Part shown: one piece after another, positions 43,635-53,903 of the stretch
How the letters are laid out: every line of letters begins with the position of its first letter
How positions within the stretch are numbered: position 1 is the stretch's first letter
DNA from: Balneolaceae bacterium
GTDB lineage: Bacteria > Bacteroidota > Rhodothermia > Balneolales > Balneolaceae
NCBI GenBank assembly: GCA_009711805.1
Contig: VEMX01000041.1
Coordinates: forward strand, 1-64,000
Direction of reading: 5' to 3'
DNA length: 64,000 bases
Program-made: the position numbers and the translations under genes
The notes under the pieces: model-generated
What the model saw: the letters and a program-made list of their open reading frames with translations, nothing else
Databases searched by the model: none
What the model was told of the DNA's origin: nothing

Positions 43635-44897
43635 TTAATAATTTGTTTTGCTCCACGCTTCCAGAAGCATCTCCATCAGCAGCTTACTGGCAGACCGGGA
43701 TAACCTCTCAATATCATCAGCCTGCATTTCGTCATGGATTTCATAGGTAACGGCATCGGCACCAAATGTTCTGAATATCCAGTTCTTTGAAATGGGTGAA
43801 CTGGTGTCAAATTCCTCTGAAGTAAAAGCAGCTTCCTTATGTTTTGCTGTAATCCTTTGGGCCCATTGTTGAGTAAAATCGTCTGGCTCTGTTTTTATTT
43901 TTTTGAGTATTGGATAGAAAATATTCTCATTCGTAGAGTGAAAGTCAATACCGTAAAACACCTTACGGTTTTTTTGATTCTTTAAAGGGAGCAGGGCTTG
44001 TTGTACTGCCCGGGTTTCAGCTTGGTTAAAGTGAACCCAGTCACGGTTTAAGTCAACCCCTCCGGTGTTATGTCTCCAATGGCCTTCATCACTCCCGTCG
44101 GGGTTAATCATAGGATATGCCTTTATTATAAAAGTTTCCCTGAACCTTTTGGCCAGTTCAGAATCTGAAGTAAATTCTTCCAGGAAAAAAAGAGATGCCC
44201 TGAAGCCGGAAACCTCAGGAGGGTGTTGTCGGCTCAATATCACCAATACCGGGGCCACTTCTGCTGCCTGCGTCTCATTAATTTCAATCTCCCATATTGG
44301 TCTTCCTTGTTTGGATTTCCCCACCTCCCGGCGATACACGTAGTCTGCATTCAGTATACCACGTTTTTGTAGTTCTTCATTCAGAACATTTGTAGTGAAC
44401 AGAGGTTGTGCACTAATGACAACAGGTTCTGTATCTACGGTAATGGAAATAAGGGCTGTTTCCGTAGAGTCATCAACGGTAAAAGAAGCTTTTTTGACAT
44501 ACTCCCATTTCCCATTGTTCCAGCGGTTTACCTTGGGAATATATCGGTGAGATGCCTCTTCATAGTTAAGGCGAATATCCACCTTCTGGGTAGTGTCACT
44601 CCATATTTTAAAAGCAAACCATGGGCTGTTGTTAATAGGGCCGTTTTCGGGTTTTATGTAGGCTTCAAGTACCGAATCTTCTGCCATGTAGAAGTCGCTG
44701 AGCCGGGCTCCATCAAACATATTGCTTACCCACACGACAGGTTCTCCAACGCCTATTATTCTTTTTTTCTGGGGAGTTATCTCTTTATCTGTAGTATTAG
44801 TAACATCCGGGGGATCGTAAGAGAAGCCAGTGAACTCTTTAGTGCTTTTACATGAAAAAAGAATCCAGGGAACAAGAAAAATAAAAATGTACTTCAT
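43635..44897 (-). CDS. M14-family zinc carboxypeptidase lipoprotein
   Basis: The start is set at 44897 because MKYIFIFLVPWILFSC is a lipoprotein signal with Cys16; the frame is open 75 bases further without signal-like content. The 420-residue protein has an N-terminal beta-rich domain and a C-terminal M14 domain: the zinc motif SRQHPPEVSG (HxxE), NPDGSDEGHWRHNTGGVDLN with the catalytic-site Asn-Arg, HSTNENIF and the general base Glu in YEIHDEM. It would trim peptides outside the inner membrane. It is divergent from the TamA gene with 117 bases between. Confidence 0.9.
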   Translation of the reverse strand: MKYIFIFLVPWILFSCKSTKEFTGFSYDPPDVTNTTDKEITPQKKRIIGVGEPVVWVSNMFDGARLSDFYMAEDSVLEAYIKPENGPINNSPWFAFKIWSDTTQKVDIRLNYEEASHRYIPKVNRWNNGKWEYVKKASFTVDDSTETALISITVDTEPVVISAQPLFTTNVLNEELQKRGILNADYVYRREVGKSKQGRPIWEIEINETQAAEVAPVLVILSRQHPPEVSGFRASLFFLEEFTSDSELAKRFRETFIIKAYPMINPDGSDEGHWRHNTGGVDLNRDWVHFNQAETRAVQQALLPLKNQKNRKVFYGIDFHSTNENIFYPILKKIKTEPDDFTQQWAQRITAKHKEAAFTSEEFDTSSPISKNWIFRTFGADAVTYEIHDEMQADDIERLSRSASKLLMEMLLEAWSKTNY

Positions 44898-45014
44898 TAT
44901 AGAACAGTTGGTTATACTCTTAATGATACAAAAGGCATGTAAATTTACTTCATCTATGTTTAAAGAAAGCAAACAAAGGCTTATACTATTTCTTTACAAA
45001 AGAAACGAAATTCT

Positions 45015-46964
45015 TTGATTCCATATAGAACTCATTTATACTTTGTTCTCATCTTGCTGCTCTGTAGTGCAGCATGCCCTTCTTTAATATATGGTCAGTC
45101 TGATGAAAAACCTTCCCGCATTTGGAATGTAAAAATTGAAGGCAACACTTCATACAGCGAAGTGGTCATTAAAAATAATATATCTAATGAAGCTCCTTCT
45201 GTTTTCGAGAAACTTACTTTTTTCGATGAGGATAACTATTACGTAAATGAGACCGAAATTAAGCGAGATGTAATTCGAATTGAGCGCTTTTATCAACGCA
45301 GGGGCTTTAATGATGTAGAAGTAAGTTATCGTTTTGAACAAAAAAATAAAGGCTGGAAGAAAGCACTTATTTTTAAAGTGAATGAAGGTACTCCCATAAG
45401 AATTGATTCGGTTCGTTTTTTTGTATCGGCATCTCCACAGGACAGTCTTGTCATTTTTAATGATGAAACATTTAATAAAACGATGGGCCGCCTGCCTTAC
45501 CAGAAAGGAAAGCGTTATGAACCCATAAACGCTGTACATATTGAAGGCGAGCTTAGCCGTGCATTAAAGAACCTGGGCTATGCCTATGCAAGTGCAGAGG
45601 TACAGGCTAAAGTAGACACACTGTCAAAGTTGACGCAGGTAGCCATTATAAATTATCCGGGGCCAAGGGCTCGTTTCGATTCTATTATTGTAAAGGGAGA
45701 GGAGACACTGGATGAACAATATATTACCAGAGAAACGGGCATTCAGAAGGGGGCGTTTTTTAGTGAGAAACAATTGCGGCAAGCACAACGCGAAGTCTTT
45801 AGCCACCACTTGTTGCGGTTTGCCATTGTATCTATCCCCGAACAGCAGCAAGATACTACCATAAATGTGCTTATTCGGGTTAAGGAAGCTCCACCTCGGT
45901 CGGTACAGCTTAAATTTGGAGCAGGTAATTTTACCCGGTTCGATGGCCTGCAGGATGCCTATAAAATGTTCCGGGCTCAAGCCACCTGGATCCATCGCAA
46001 TGTGCGCGGCAAAGGAGAGCGGTTTACCGCCTCTGGAAAAATATCGGCTATTGAGCAGCGATTAAGCGCAGATTACCTTTTCCCTTATATCTATAATACC
46101 AAGAGTTCGATTATTGTATCACCTTTTGCACAGCATAAGCTGGAGCCTTCTTACGAAATTGTGAGGGGGGGCATCAACAACAGTCTTGTATATAAATACA
46201 GCCGGGATTTGACGGGAACATTTTCATATGAGTTTACTCTGAATAATGAGATAGCCCGGCGTCCACAAGTACAATTGCCCGACAGTATCTTATCCTACAA
46301 TGTATCTTCCTTCAGTGCCAATGCATACTACACGCATGGTGTGCGAAGAGGTCGGGATGGCTGGCTGGTTCAACCCAATTTAATTCTGTCGGGTTTGTTT
46401 GGGGAGGCCTCTTTCAGCTTCCAGAAAGTTACCCTGGATGCCCGTAAATATACCCCCCTCACCCAGGATATAGTATTGGCCAAAAGATTTAGGGGGGGCA
46501 TTATTTATTATGCAGCTCAAGATTCCCTGCCGTCCGATATACGCATTTATAACGGAGGTACAAACTCGGTGCGAGGGTGGAACCGCCTTCAGCTTGGCCC
46601 CAAGAGAGCGGTTTTTGACGAAGAAGGTGTCTTTGATGAATATGTGTCCATAGGCGGAAGAGCTACTTTTAGTTTTAATACCGAATTACGGATCAGGTTA
46701 AACAGTATAATTAAAGGATTAGGGGTTGCTACATTCCTGGATGGCGGGCAGGTTTGGCGGAATGTGAGTGATATAGGCACAGTGAAATTACAATATGGAG
46801 CCGGGGCTGGTTTACGATATCAGTCTCCCATTGGTCCGCTGCGGTTCGATTTGGCCTACAAACTAAATCCCACCGACAAAGACCTGGGTATTTACAATGG
46901 AGAGGATTACGGCAGACCTTGGTCACGGTGGGCTATTCATATCAGTATAGGGCAGGCATTTTAA
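45015..46964 (+). CDS. tamA: BamA/TamA-type outer-membrane protein (TamA-like)
   Basis: The protein has an N-terminal signal (LYFVLILLLCSAACPSLIYG), POTRA-like repeats (WNVKIEGNTSYSEVVI near residue 37 and following) and a 16-strand barrel of the Omp85 family ending with Phe. The VRGWNRLQLGP loop and LRFDLAYKL near the end are typical. The only start in this frame near the signal is TTG at 45015, which is unusual. It is one base before the TamB gene, so the pair forms the translocation and assembly module that moves proteins or lipids to the outer membrane. Confidence 0.9.
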   Translation: MIPYRTHLYFVLILLLCSAACPSLIYGQSDEKPSRIWNVKIEGNTSYSEVVIKNNISNEAPSVFEKLTFFDEDNYYVNETEIKRDVIRIERFYQRRGFNDVEVSYRFEQKNKGWKKALIFKVNEGTPIRIDSVRFFVSASPQDSLVIFNDETFNKTMGRLPYQKGKRYEPINAVHIEGELSRALKNLGYAYASAEVQAKVDTLSKLTQVAIINYPGPRARFDSIIVKGEETLDEQYITRETGIQKGAFFSEKQLRQAQREVFSHHLLRFAIVSIPEQQQDTTINVLIRVKEAPPRSVQLKFGAGNFTRFDGLQDAYKMFRAQATWIHRNVRGKGERFTASGKISAIEQRLSADYLFPYIYNTKSSIIVSPFAQHKLEPSYEIVRGGINNSLVYKYSRDLTGTFSYEFTLNNEIARRPQVQLPDSILSYNVSSFSANAYYTHGVRRGRDGWLVQPNLILSGLFGEASFSFQKVTLDARKYTPLTQDIVLAKRFRGGIIYYAAQDSLPSDIRIYNGGTNSVRGWNRLQLGPKRAVFDEEGVFDEYVSIGGRATFSFNTELRIRLNSIIKGLGVATFLDGGQVWRNVSDIGTVKLQYGAGAGLRYQSPIGPLRFDLAYKLNPTDKDLGIYNGEDYGRPWSRWAIHISIGQAF

Positions 46965-46965
46965 G

Positions 46966-49900
46966 ATGGAACAAACACAGCAGCCACATATCGCCGCCCG
47001 CTTGCTGAAAAGCCTGGGCTGGACTCTGCTCATACTTTTAATACTGGGAGGAGCAGTTCGTTGGCTGCTTACTACAGACTGGGCTACAAACATGGTCAGG
47101 GAAAAGGCTATTTCAACCGCCAATCAACAGTTGGACGGAACACTCGGTATCGGAAAAATGAAGGGCGATTTGTGGGATGAAGTTACGATCACAGATATAA
47201 CCATTGTTGCAACAGATACGGTATTTAAGGCCGATTCCCTTACAATGAATTACGAGATTTTAAGCCTGCTGACCGGCTCTTTTACAATCAATAAATTGAA
47301 GGTTTCTCATTTCCATTCTTTTATAAAAGAGACAGATACCACATCTCAATCATTCAATGTGATGCAGATGATGCAGCAAGACACAAGTCAGCCCAAAGAA
47401 GAAAATAGCGGCTTCGGTTTTCATATTGAACAGCTGTTGATGGAAGAAGGCCGTATCTCCGTTTACTCCCCATCCTACTTGCCGGATTCCTCATTGAAAC
47501 TCCAGCACATTAAAGCTGAGGCATTATTGAGTATAGAGGATGAGGTTTCAGCGGGATTGAAGTCTTTAACTTTCGAGCTAAAAGAAGGCCGGTTGCCGGA
47601 ACCTATCCAGGTTACAGCTGCTGCCCGGTACCAAAATGAGTATATAAGCCTGCAAGACCTGGCTATTGAAACCGGGAGATCTTTGCTCACGGTTCAAGGG
47701 GCCGTTCAGCTTTCTGATACTACTATCAGCGGCAATGCCCAAACTTCACCATTTGCCCTGGCCGATATCAGGCCGTACTTAGAACAGAAGCTGCCGAACG
47801 ATAAACTGGACCTGTCTATCACTGCATCCGGGTCTGTTGATTCACTGCATCTTAATATTGAAGCCGATGGCCAGGGATTTGATGACTTAGTGGTTGTAAG
47901 TGATCTGTCATTCCGGGGGCAGCCTACTGCGCAACTGTTGGGGATTAATGTAAGGAATATAGATCTCGGTTACTTTACTGATGATTCAATGGATGCTTAT
48001 CTGGGAGAATTCAGAGCCTCTGTTGATGGAAAAATAACAGACAGCCTGCAGGCAATAGATGTAAGCTGGGGATTCAGTTTCTACAATGTTCGATATCAGG
48101 AGTATAGAATAAAGCATGCATTTGGCAGTGGCACACTTGTGGAGGGGCTTCTGCTGTCCCACTTCCAGCTGCAAGACGGTGAGGATATGATCTCGGTAAT
48201 TCCTACAGTAAAGGATGTTTTTTCGGATCATCCGGAATGGGAAGCTGAGGTTAGAGTAAACACCGTAGATGCAGGGTGGTGGTTGAGAAATCCAGATTTT
48301 AAAAGCAATATTTCTCTAAGGGGACATGTGAAAGGAAGTGGTTATCAACTGTCGGATACTGCCTGGACCTTTAGATTCAGGGATGTAAACTCTTATAGAG
48401 GTAAAATAGGCTTATCTTTTCCGAAATCTTTCACGACCAGCGATGGGAAAATGGTGAAGTTTAGTAAAGAAAGAATGGAAAGAATACTTCAGAGGGAGCG
48501 CCAGGAACGGCTGAAGCACACCCTGAGATTTGGTGATCAGGCATTTTCAGCTTTAGAGATAAAAGGTTCAATAGATCAGGATAGTTTGATTGCTGAAGGG
48601 TTTTTGAAGCTGGAAGAAAGCCGGATCAATTTTAAAACAGCGCTTGCTGCTTTTACTTCTCCCAAACCGTCGTTCACCTATTCAGCGTCTGCTTCCGAAT
48701 TTGACCTTAGGGAAGTAGCCGGTCTCGATAGTATGCCCTCATCTATAAATATCTCGGCAGAAGGGGATGGGCTTTATTTCGATCCTGAACAGATGGTTAT
48801 GGAATCTCACCTTAAAATGGATTCCAGCATTGTGAATGGAGCTTTGGTTCATAACGTGGAAGTTGGTCTAAGTCTCAAAAATGGGGTCTGCATCATTCCC
48901 GAAGGAGTTCTTGAAAGTCAGCTTGTCTCTGGTAATTTCTCTGCCCGGAAAAATATTATGGATAAAACGGACCCGGAGAATAAGCTGAAGATGGATTTTG
49001 AGATTAAGAATCTGCAGCCGCTGGCCCCCTTTGCAGAGGTGGATGAGCTGAGAGCCACAGGGCACTTGTGTGGAGAGATAAGTGAAAGGGATAGCGCCAG
49101 TCTAGGGTTTAAAGGGATCTTAGACCTGCATGATGTAAATTATGATTCACTTTTTATTGCAGAAAGTGCAGAAGGAGAAGTAGCCATAGGTATATCCGAG
49201 CATACCGACTATAACCTGAATTTAACAATTGGAGCTCCTGTAATAGGCGGGATTGCCCTGCAAGACATGAAGTTAGAAACAGAAGGAACAGGAAATCCCG
49301 ATTCGTTGAGTGGAAATTTTGCCCTAACCATAAATAGTAAAGATGCCGGTCAAATCTCCCAAGGAGGAAGCTATAAGCTGGCAGTAAATAATCTTGAAGC
49401 TAATTTAATATGGGATCAGTTTCGATTTGTAACGCCGGTTCGAACACTGAATATTGAACAGCCTTTTCACTTTTCTTATGCCAATCAGACGGTACGTACC
49501 GATACTCTTATGATGAGTTCCGAAGACGGTTCATATCTGAGGCTGGCCGTTCCTCTTGCCGACTCGCTGAATCAAGATATCTGGGTAAAAGGACATAATT
49601 TTGATTTTGGTGTTATACAAGAAATACTACTTGGGCAAAAGGTTATTGACGGCATACTGCAAGGGGAGCTGGAGGTTTCTCGAACCCGTACAGACCTCAC
49701 TGCATACGGTCAACTTAATATTGCAGATTTGAACTATATGGATGCTCAGATCGATCAATTTGACCTCAACTTTGAAATAGCAAAAGATCGCCTTACTGCG
49801 AAAATGATTTCTACGATTGATGGAAAAGAAAAAATAAACGGAAGCCTGGATGTACCCTTTAAGCTGGGGGATCCCGCCGGTTTTGAAGATGAATTTTTTA

Positions 49901-51570
49901 ATGAACCTGTGCAGGGCGAGCTGGTGGTGAAACCCTTAGATTTGGCTCGTTTTAACCAGCTGCTCCAGAAATTTGAAATTAATGAAACCAGGGGGGAAGT
50001 TACTTTTAATGGTAAGCTGTCTGGGGTGGCGGGCGAACCTACTATGGAAGGGCGACTTCTTCTTCAAAAGCCCACGCTTTCCGGAATTGATATAGATTCT
50101 GCATCTGTGGAGTTTGAGTATGATCACCGGAATACAAGCCTGAAAACCATAGCTGGGATACAAGCGAAAGGAAATAGCGAAGCCTCTGTTGATGCAAATA
50201 TTCCGATGTTTATTGATTTCAGGACTTTTCAATTCAGTATGCCGGGGGCAGCTGATACTATTTCCGTAGATATGAAGACGGAAGATTTTAACCTCACCGT
50301 CTTTAATGATTTTCTGAATGAGGAGACACTCAAGGATCTTCGGGGAACCTTAAATGCAGAGATAAACATTGAAGGCACCAAAGAAGAGATGACCCCAAAG
50401 GGATACCTAAAGCTAACCAATGGACATGTATTTGTTCCTGTAGCGGGGATCACCCTGGATGGTATTCAGTCAGAAATAGACTTTTCGGACGCTGGTTTGA
50501 TACTGAAGGAACTGAAAGCCAACAGCGGAAAAGGAACATTCCAGGCAACTGGCGCTATCAAGTTTAATGGCTTAAAGCCTGCAAGCTTAGATATTGATGC
50601 CCGGGCCCGTCAGTTTAAATTAGCCAATACTTCAAATTATAACCTGAATATTGATTTAGATAGCAAGCTCAGCGGCAATCCTTTAAAACCCAAAGCAACG
50701 GGTAAGTTAACAGTAAGGAATGGATTCATTCTTCTAAAAGATTTTGGGGAAAAATCGGTGGAAAAAATAGTTCTTGAAGATGAGGATGAGATAAATTTTA
50801 GTCCGTATGATTCGCTGGCTATGGATATGGAAGTAGTTATTGAGGATAATTTTTATGTGCGAAACCGAAAGTACCTTGATATGGAAATCGAGTTTACCGG
50901 CAGCATGAATGCATATAAGGAAACATCAAAAGATCTTCAGCTCTTTGGAACCTTAACCGGGGAGGATGGGTATGCCCGACCCCTTGAGAAGCTTTTTGAG
51001 CTGGAAGAAGCCCGTTTCTCTTTTAGTGGTCAACCCGAAAACCCACAGTTATTAATCAGGACCAGTTATGCACCTCCCAGTCCGCAAAAACAGGGCGAGA
51101 TTATCACGATCTATTATATAGTTGAGGGGACCGCGCAATCTCCTGAATTCAGATTTGAAAGTGATCCGCCTATGGAGCAGCAGGATATTATATGCTATAC
51201 CTTATTTAACAAGCCCTGCTATTCGCTGGATTCCTGGCAGCAGGTAGTTACCAGTGGAAGTGGGGGTACTTCACCCACGGGGCTTCTGGTAGATGTATTG
51301 CTGGACGAGGTAGAGTCTCTTGCCACCCGTGAACTGGGCATAGATGTAGTACAGATTGATAATTCAGGTTCTGAGGAGGGAACCTCCATAAAAACGGGAT
51401 GGTATCTGAATCAGCGGACTTTCTTTGCGATTGTGAACCAGATTAGTGCCTCGGATCCACAGACACTGTTCATTTTGGAGTATATGCTGGACAAAAACCT
51501 GGACCTTATCATTACACAGGGAGGTAACAACCGCCAGGGGATAGACCTTCGCTGGCAGTTTGATTATTGA
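46966..51570 (+). CDS. tamB: TamB/DUF490-type AsmA-like inner-membrane protein
   Basis: The 1534 residues start with a single membrane helix (LGWTLLILLILGGAVRWLL) and continue as repeated beta-strands of a lipid-transporting groove. The AsmA-like start (ISTANQQLDGTLGIGKMKGD) and the C-terminal DUF490/TamB region (about 1150-1534) with TSYAPPSPQKQGEIITIYYI-like strands are present; the last residues LRWQFDY end in a hydrophobic aromatic. It should span the periplasm to its partner TamA, encoded just upstream. The length is normal for Bacteroidota. Confidence 0.92.
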   Translation: MEQTQQPHIAARLLKSLGWTLLILLILGGAVRWLLTTDWATNMVREKAISTANQQLDGTLGIGKMKGDLWDEVTITDITIVATDTVFKADSLTMNYEILSLLTGSFTINKLKVSHFHSFIKETDTTSQSFNVMQMMQQDTSQPKEENSGFGFHIEQLLMEEGRISVYSPSYLPDSSLKLQHIKAEALLSIEDEVSAGLKSLTFELKEGRLPEPIQVTAAARYQNEYISLQDLAIETGRSLLTVQGAVQLSDTTISGNAQTSPFALADIRPYLEQKLPNDKLDLSITASGSVDSLHLNIEADGQGFDDLVVVSDLSFRGQPTAQLLGINVRNIDLGYFTDDSMDAYLGEFRASVDGKITDSLQAIDVSWGFSFYNVRYQEYRIKHAFGSGTLVEGLLLSHFQLQDGEDMISVIPTVKDVFSDHPEWEAEVRVNTVDAGWWLRNPDFKSNISLRGHVKGSGYQLSDTAWTFRFRDVNSYRGKIGLSFPKSFTTSDGKMVKFSKERMERILQRERQERLKHTLRFGDQAFSALEIKGSIDQDSLIAEGFLKLEESRINFKTALAAFTSPKPSFTYSASASEFDLREVAGLDSMPSSINISAEGDGLYFDPEQMVMESHLKMDSSIVNGALVHNVEVGLSLKNGVCIIPEGVLESQLVSGNFSARKNIMDKTDPENKLKMDFEIKNLQPLAPFAEVDELRATGHLCGEISERDSASLGFKGILDLHDVNYDSLFIAESAEGEVAIGISEHTDYNLNLTIGAPVIGGIALQDMKLETEGTGNPDSLSGNFALTINSKDAGQISQGGSYKLAVNNLEANLIWDQFRFVTPVRTLNIEQPFHFSYANQTVRTDTLMMSSEDGSYLRLAVPLADSLNQDIWVKGHNFDFGVIQEILLGQKVIDGILQGELEVSRTRTDLTAYGQLNIADLNYMDAQIDQFDLNFEIAKDRLTAKMISTIDGKEKINGSLDVPFKLGDPAGFEDEFFNEPVQGELVVKPLDLARFNQLLQKFEINETRGEVTFNGKLSGVAGEPTMEGRLLLQKPTLSGIDIDSASVEFEYDHRNTSLKTIAGIQAKGNSEASVDANIPMFIDFRTFQFSMPGAADTISVDMKTEDFNLTVFNDFLNEETLKDLRGTLNAEINIEGTKEEMTPKGYLKLTNGHVFVPVAGITLDGIQSEIDFSDAGLILKELKANSGKGTFQATGAIKFNGLKPASLDIDARARQFKLANTSNYNLNIDLDSKLSGNPLKPKATGKLTVRNGFILLKDFGEKSVEKIVLEDEDEINFSPYDSLAMDMEVVIEDNFYVRNRKYLDMEIEFTGSMNAYKETSKDLQLFGTLTGEDGYARPLEKLFELEEARFSFSGQPENPQLLIRTSYAPPSPQKQGEIITIYYIVEGTAQSPEFRFESDPPMEQQDIICYTLFNKPCYSLDSWQQVVTSGSGGTSPTGLLVDVLLDEVESLATRELGIDVVQIDNSGSEEGTSIKTGWYLNQRTFFAIVNQISASDPQTLFILEYMLDKNLDLIITQGGNNRQGIDLRWQFDY

Positions 51571-51744
51571 GGAAAGCGTATTCATTATTTAGGTAGGTCA
51601 ACGCATTAAGTGCACGGCTAATGATGAAAAAGCATTGAAACAGGTAAAAAAGCCTTTACAGAGTTGTTGAATCTGTTAGTGTTCAAACATTAATGGTACC
51701 TCATTAAAATATATGGATCGAAACGGTTTAGTACCCAAAATAGG

Positions 51745-51793
51745 GTGATAAACCTTATGAATATCTAATGGTCAACCAATAGTGTTTAAACAT
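51745..51793. repeat. 49-bp direct repeat, copy 1, downstream of the LOV-kinase gene
   Basis: The segment begins GTGATAAACCT and ends GGTCAACCAATAGTGTTTAA followed by ACAT. It is matched at 53845-53893 with several substitutions in the middle but the last 24 bases nearly identical. Each copy lies just 3' of a minus-strand gene, and the two bracket 2.05 kb that holds the LOV kinase. Confidence 0.85.
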
Positions 51794-51833
51794 TGTATTT
51801 AAGGCAAAAGCAATTTTGTAGGTAATAATGAAT

Positions 51834-52895
51834 TCAGATAGAACTTTGGGAATGAATGCGGTGCTTTTGGGAAGAACCGGAAACATCTTTTTTGAGGAAA
51901 CGGATTTCGGCAATAGTAGCATTATCCTCGGGATTTGTTCCAATATCCAACTTTCCCTTTAATTGATTGGTTAGCTGGCGAGCCATGATGAACCCCATAT
52001 TACTTGATCTTTCATTAGAAAATTGTTCTCCTACACCAATTCCAAAATCTTTTACTTGAAGGGTAATCCCTATATTCGAGTTTTCAAACAAAGAAATGTG
52101 AACAGATCCCGTTTCCTGATTGGGATAAGCATGTTCATATACATTATTCAAGAGTTCTGCGAAGATAACAGCAAGCGGTATAGCCTGGTTAATAGTTAAA
52201 ACAACAGGGTGAAGGTTCAGATGATAATTCAGTTTTAGCTTACGGGAATCTTGTATCATATCTACCTGACTGATGAAACGCCGGATAAATCGGTTAAATT
52301 TAATTTTGCTGAGTCCTTCTTCGCTGTACAAATCTTCATGGATCATAGCCATAGACTTAATACGGATTCGGCTTTTTTCGAGTGCTTTCTTCTTTTCCTC
52401 TCTGCCCATTTCCAATTCAAGCATGCCTCCTACCACAGCGAGATTATTTTTTACCCGGTGATGCACTTCTGTCATTAGCACCTGCTTTTCTTCTTTAACG
52501 TTTTCCATTTCAGCCTTCAACATAAATAGTTCGGTCACATCATCCTGAATACCTACATAGTGCGTGGCATTGCCATCTTCATCCAAAATAGGGAATATGC
52601 TGAGGCGATTATAAAAATGATCTCCGTTCTTTTTATAATTTCAAAGTATGACCTTAGTTTCTTGTTGATTTTTAATAGCCCATCGAATAGAAACAAGACC
52701 GGCTTGATCCTGTTCATCACCCTGGAGAAACCGACAATTTCTACCAAGGGTCTCTGAGGGAGGATAGCCTGTCATTCTACAGAACGCCTTATTACAATAC
52801 ACGATGGGATTGTCTTTTTTGTCAAGATTAGATATAACCGTTCCTTGGGGGTTTTTATCAAATATTTTGCTCAGACTCTCTATAAAATGTTCCAT
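51834..52895 (-). pseudogene. LOV-domain sensor histidine kinase (HisKA_2 type) with an in-frame TGA
   Basis: Reading from ATG 52895, the first 84 residues form the start of a LOV photoreceptor domain with the flavin-linking Cys54 in GRNCRFLQG. Codon 85 is TGA (52641-52643). The same frame then continues with LOV-like residues NYKKNGDHFYNRLSIFPILD, a linker and the HisKA_2 phosphoacceptor VHHRVKNNLAVVGGMLELEM. A HATPase domain follows (ELLNNVYEHAYP, VKDFGIGVGE). In related proteins the TGA position is usually Leu or Arg, so one base change explains the stop. Without readthrough only a kinase part from 52586 could be made. The intact remainder, about 353 codons, suggests the change is recent or is a sequence error. 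Confidence 0.8.
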
Positions 52896-53258
52896 GTATT
52901 CTTTTTTTTATTCTCTCTATTAAATCCAGATCCTTTTATTGATAGGAATCAACAATAAACGCATGAAGCATGGAAAATTCAACTTAAAGCCAGAGGATTG
53001 GAGGAGGAAACAGGGTCGCGTACCCCAGCATCCCCATGGAGAAGGGGCTCAAATAAACAACATGGCCAGCATGTGAAAAGGGGAGAACTTTAATTCAAAT
53101 ACGGTTTATTCACCTTATGAGGCAGAGCTATGCAATGAGAGTAAACCCTCTCCTTCGGGAGAGGCTCCCCCAAGGGATGTCTTCAGCAGGGTGAGGTGGA
53201 GAGAAATAGCCGGTAGTTCAAGTTTGAGATTCTTTTGTGGTTTTCTTTATGCAAGCTG

Positions 53259-53338
53259 TGTTCGAGTCTCTGCTACCTCCTCGGTCTGACGGCTCCAAGC
53301 CCGTCTGACCGATGGGTGAATTCGAACTCCTGTGCCTT
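53259..53338. repeat. 80-bp repeat with tRNA T-arm-like ends, copy 1
   Basis: The segment TGTTCGAGTCTCTGCTACCT...TTCGAACTCCTGTGCCTT recurs at 53547-53627 with few changes. The ends resemble tRNA T-arms in opposite directions (GTTCGAGTCTC and, on the other strand, AGTTCGAATTCACCC). The middle holds an imperfect CGGTCTGACGG hairpin. Confidence 0.75.
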
Positions 53339-53546
53339 TTCTATCGAGACCGGTAATCGGTCAGATCGAGTTTTGTAAGTTATATACCCTCAAAAACCCC
53401 CATTGTCTTTAACCCCTGACTTTGCTAGCCTAAGCCAACGAAGAATTTTGCTGATATGAATATTCAGGAATACGTTGATCAGTTAAACCGGCGGCACAAA
53501 ACAGGGATTTTGCGGGAGCATAGTTCCCGGGGCGATTTGCAGACTT

Positions 53547-53627
53547 TGTTCGAGTCTCTGCTACCTCCTCGGTCTGACGGCTCAAAGTCCGTCTGACCCG
53601 ATGGGTGAATTCGAACTCCTGTGCCTT
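53547..53627. repeat. 80-bp repeat with tRNA T-arm-like ends, copy 2
   Basis: This is the second copy of the element at 53259-53338, one base longer in the middle (CTGACCCGATGGG against CTGACCGATGGG). It is followed by a further partial inverted repeat CAGACGGCAC...CCGTCAGATCG up to about 53690. Confidence 0.75.
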
Positions 53628-53844
53628 ATCCATCGATCAGACGGCACTTTGCAGGATTTGGAGGGCCGAGGTAAGTCCAGCCGTCAGATCGTGTCCAGGT
53701 TTTTTTGATATTTCGTTGTGTTGCACTTATTACTTGAATTCAGGCAATCATATTTCTTGTCGTTACCAGCCCCCACCCTGACTCTACCCCGATTATCGGG
53801 TCCTCCCTGTTCTCACCCCGCTCAAGACTGAAAAAATCAGTGGA

Positions 53845-53893
53845 GTGATAAACCTCAGATAGGTTTAATGGTTAACCAATAGTGTTTAAACAT
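53845..53893. repeat. 49-bp direct repeat, copy 2, downstream of the RidA gene
   Basis: This is the partner of 51745-51793, sharing GTGATAAACCT at the left and AACCAATAGTGTTTAAACAT at the right. It ends ten bases before the RidA stop codon. Confidence 0.85.
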
Positions 53894-53903
53894 CGAGATC
53901 AAG

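Larger units (their letters stand above)
52896..53844. other. gene-free stretch of about 1 kb rich in short repeats
   Basis: No gene with a signal, domain or start is seen. It contains the tract CCCTCTCCTTCGGGAGAGG (about 53145), two copies of an 80-bp repeat (53259 and 53547), and GC-rich stretches with inverted CGGTCTGACGG/CCGTCTGACC. Small frames run through it but follow the repeats. Confidence 0.7.

Noticed and set aside
52641-52643. Selenocysteine as explanation of the TGA in the LOV kinase
   Set aside because: The position is not a catalytic Cys in LOV domains and no selenocysteine-insertion hairpin can be recognised just after it; a point mutation is simpler.
53430-53633. 67-codon frame in the 80-bp repeat region
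   Set aside because: It is built from the repeat and has no supporting signal.
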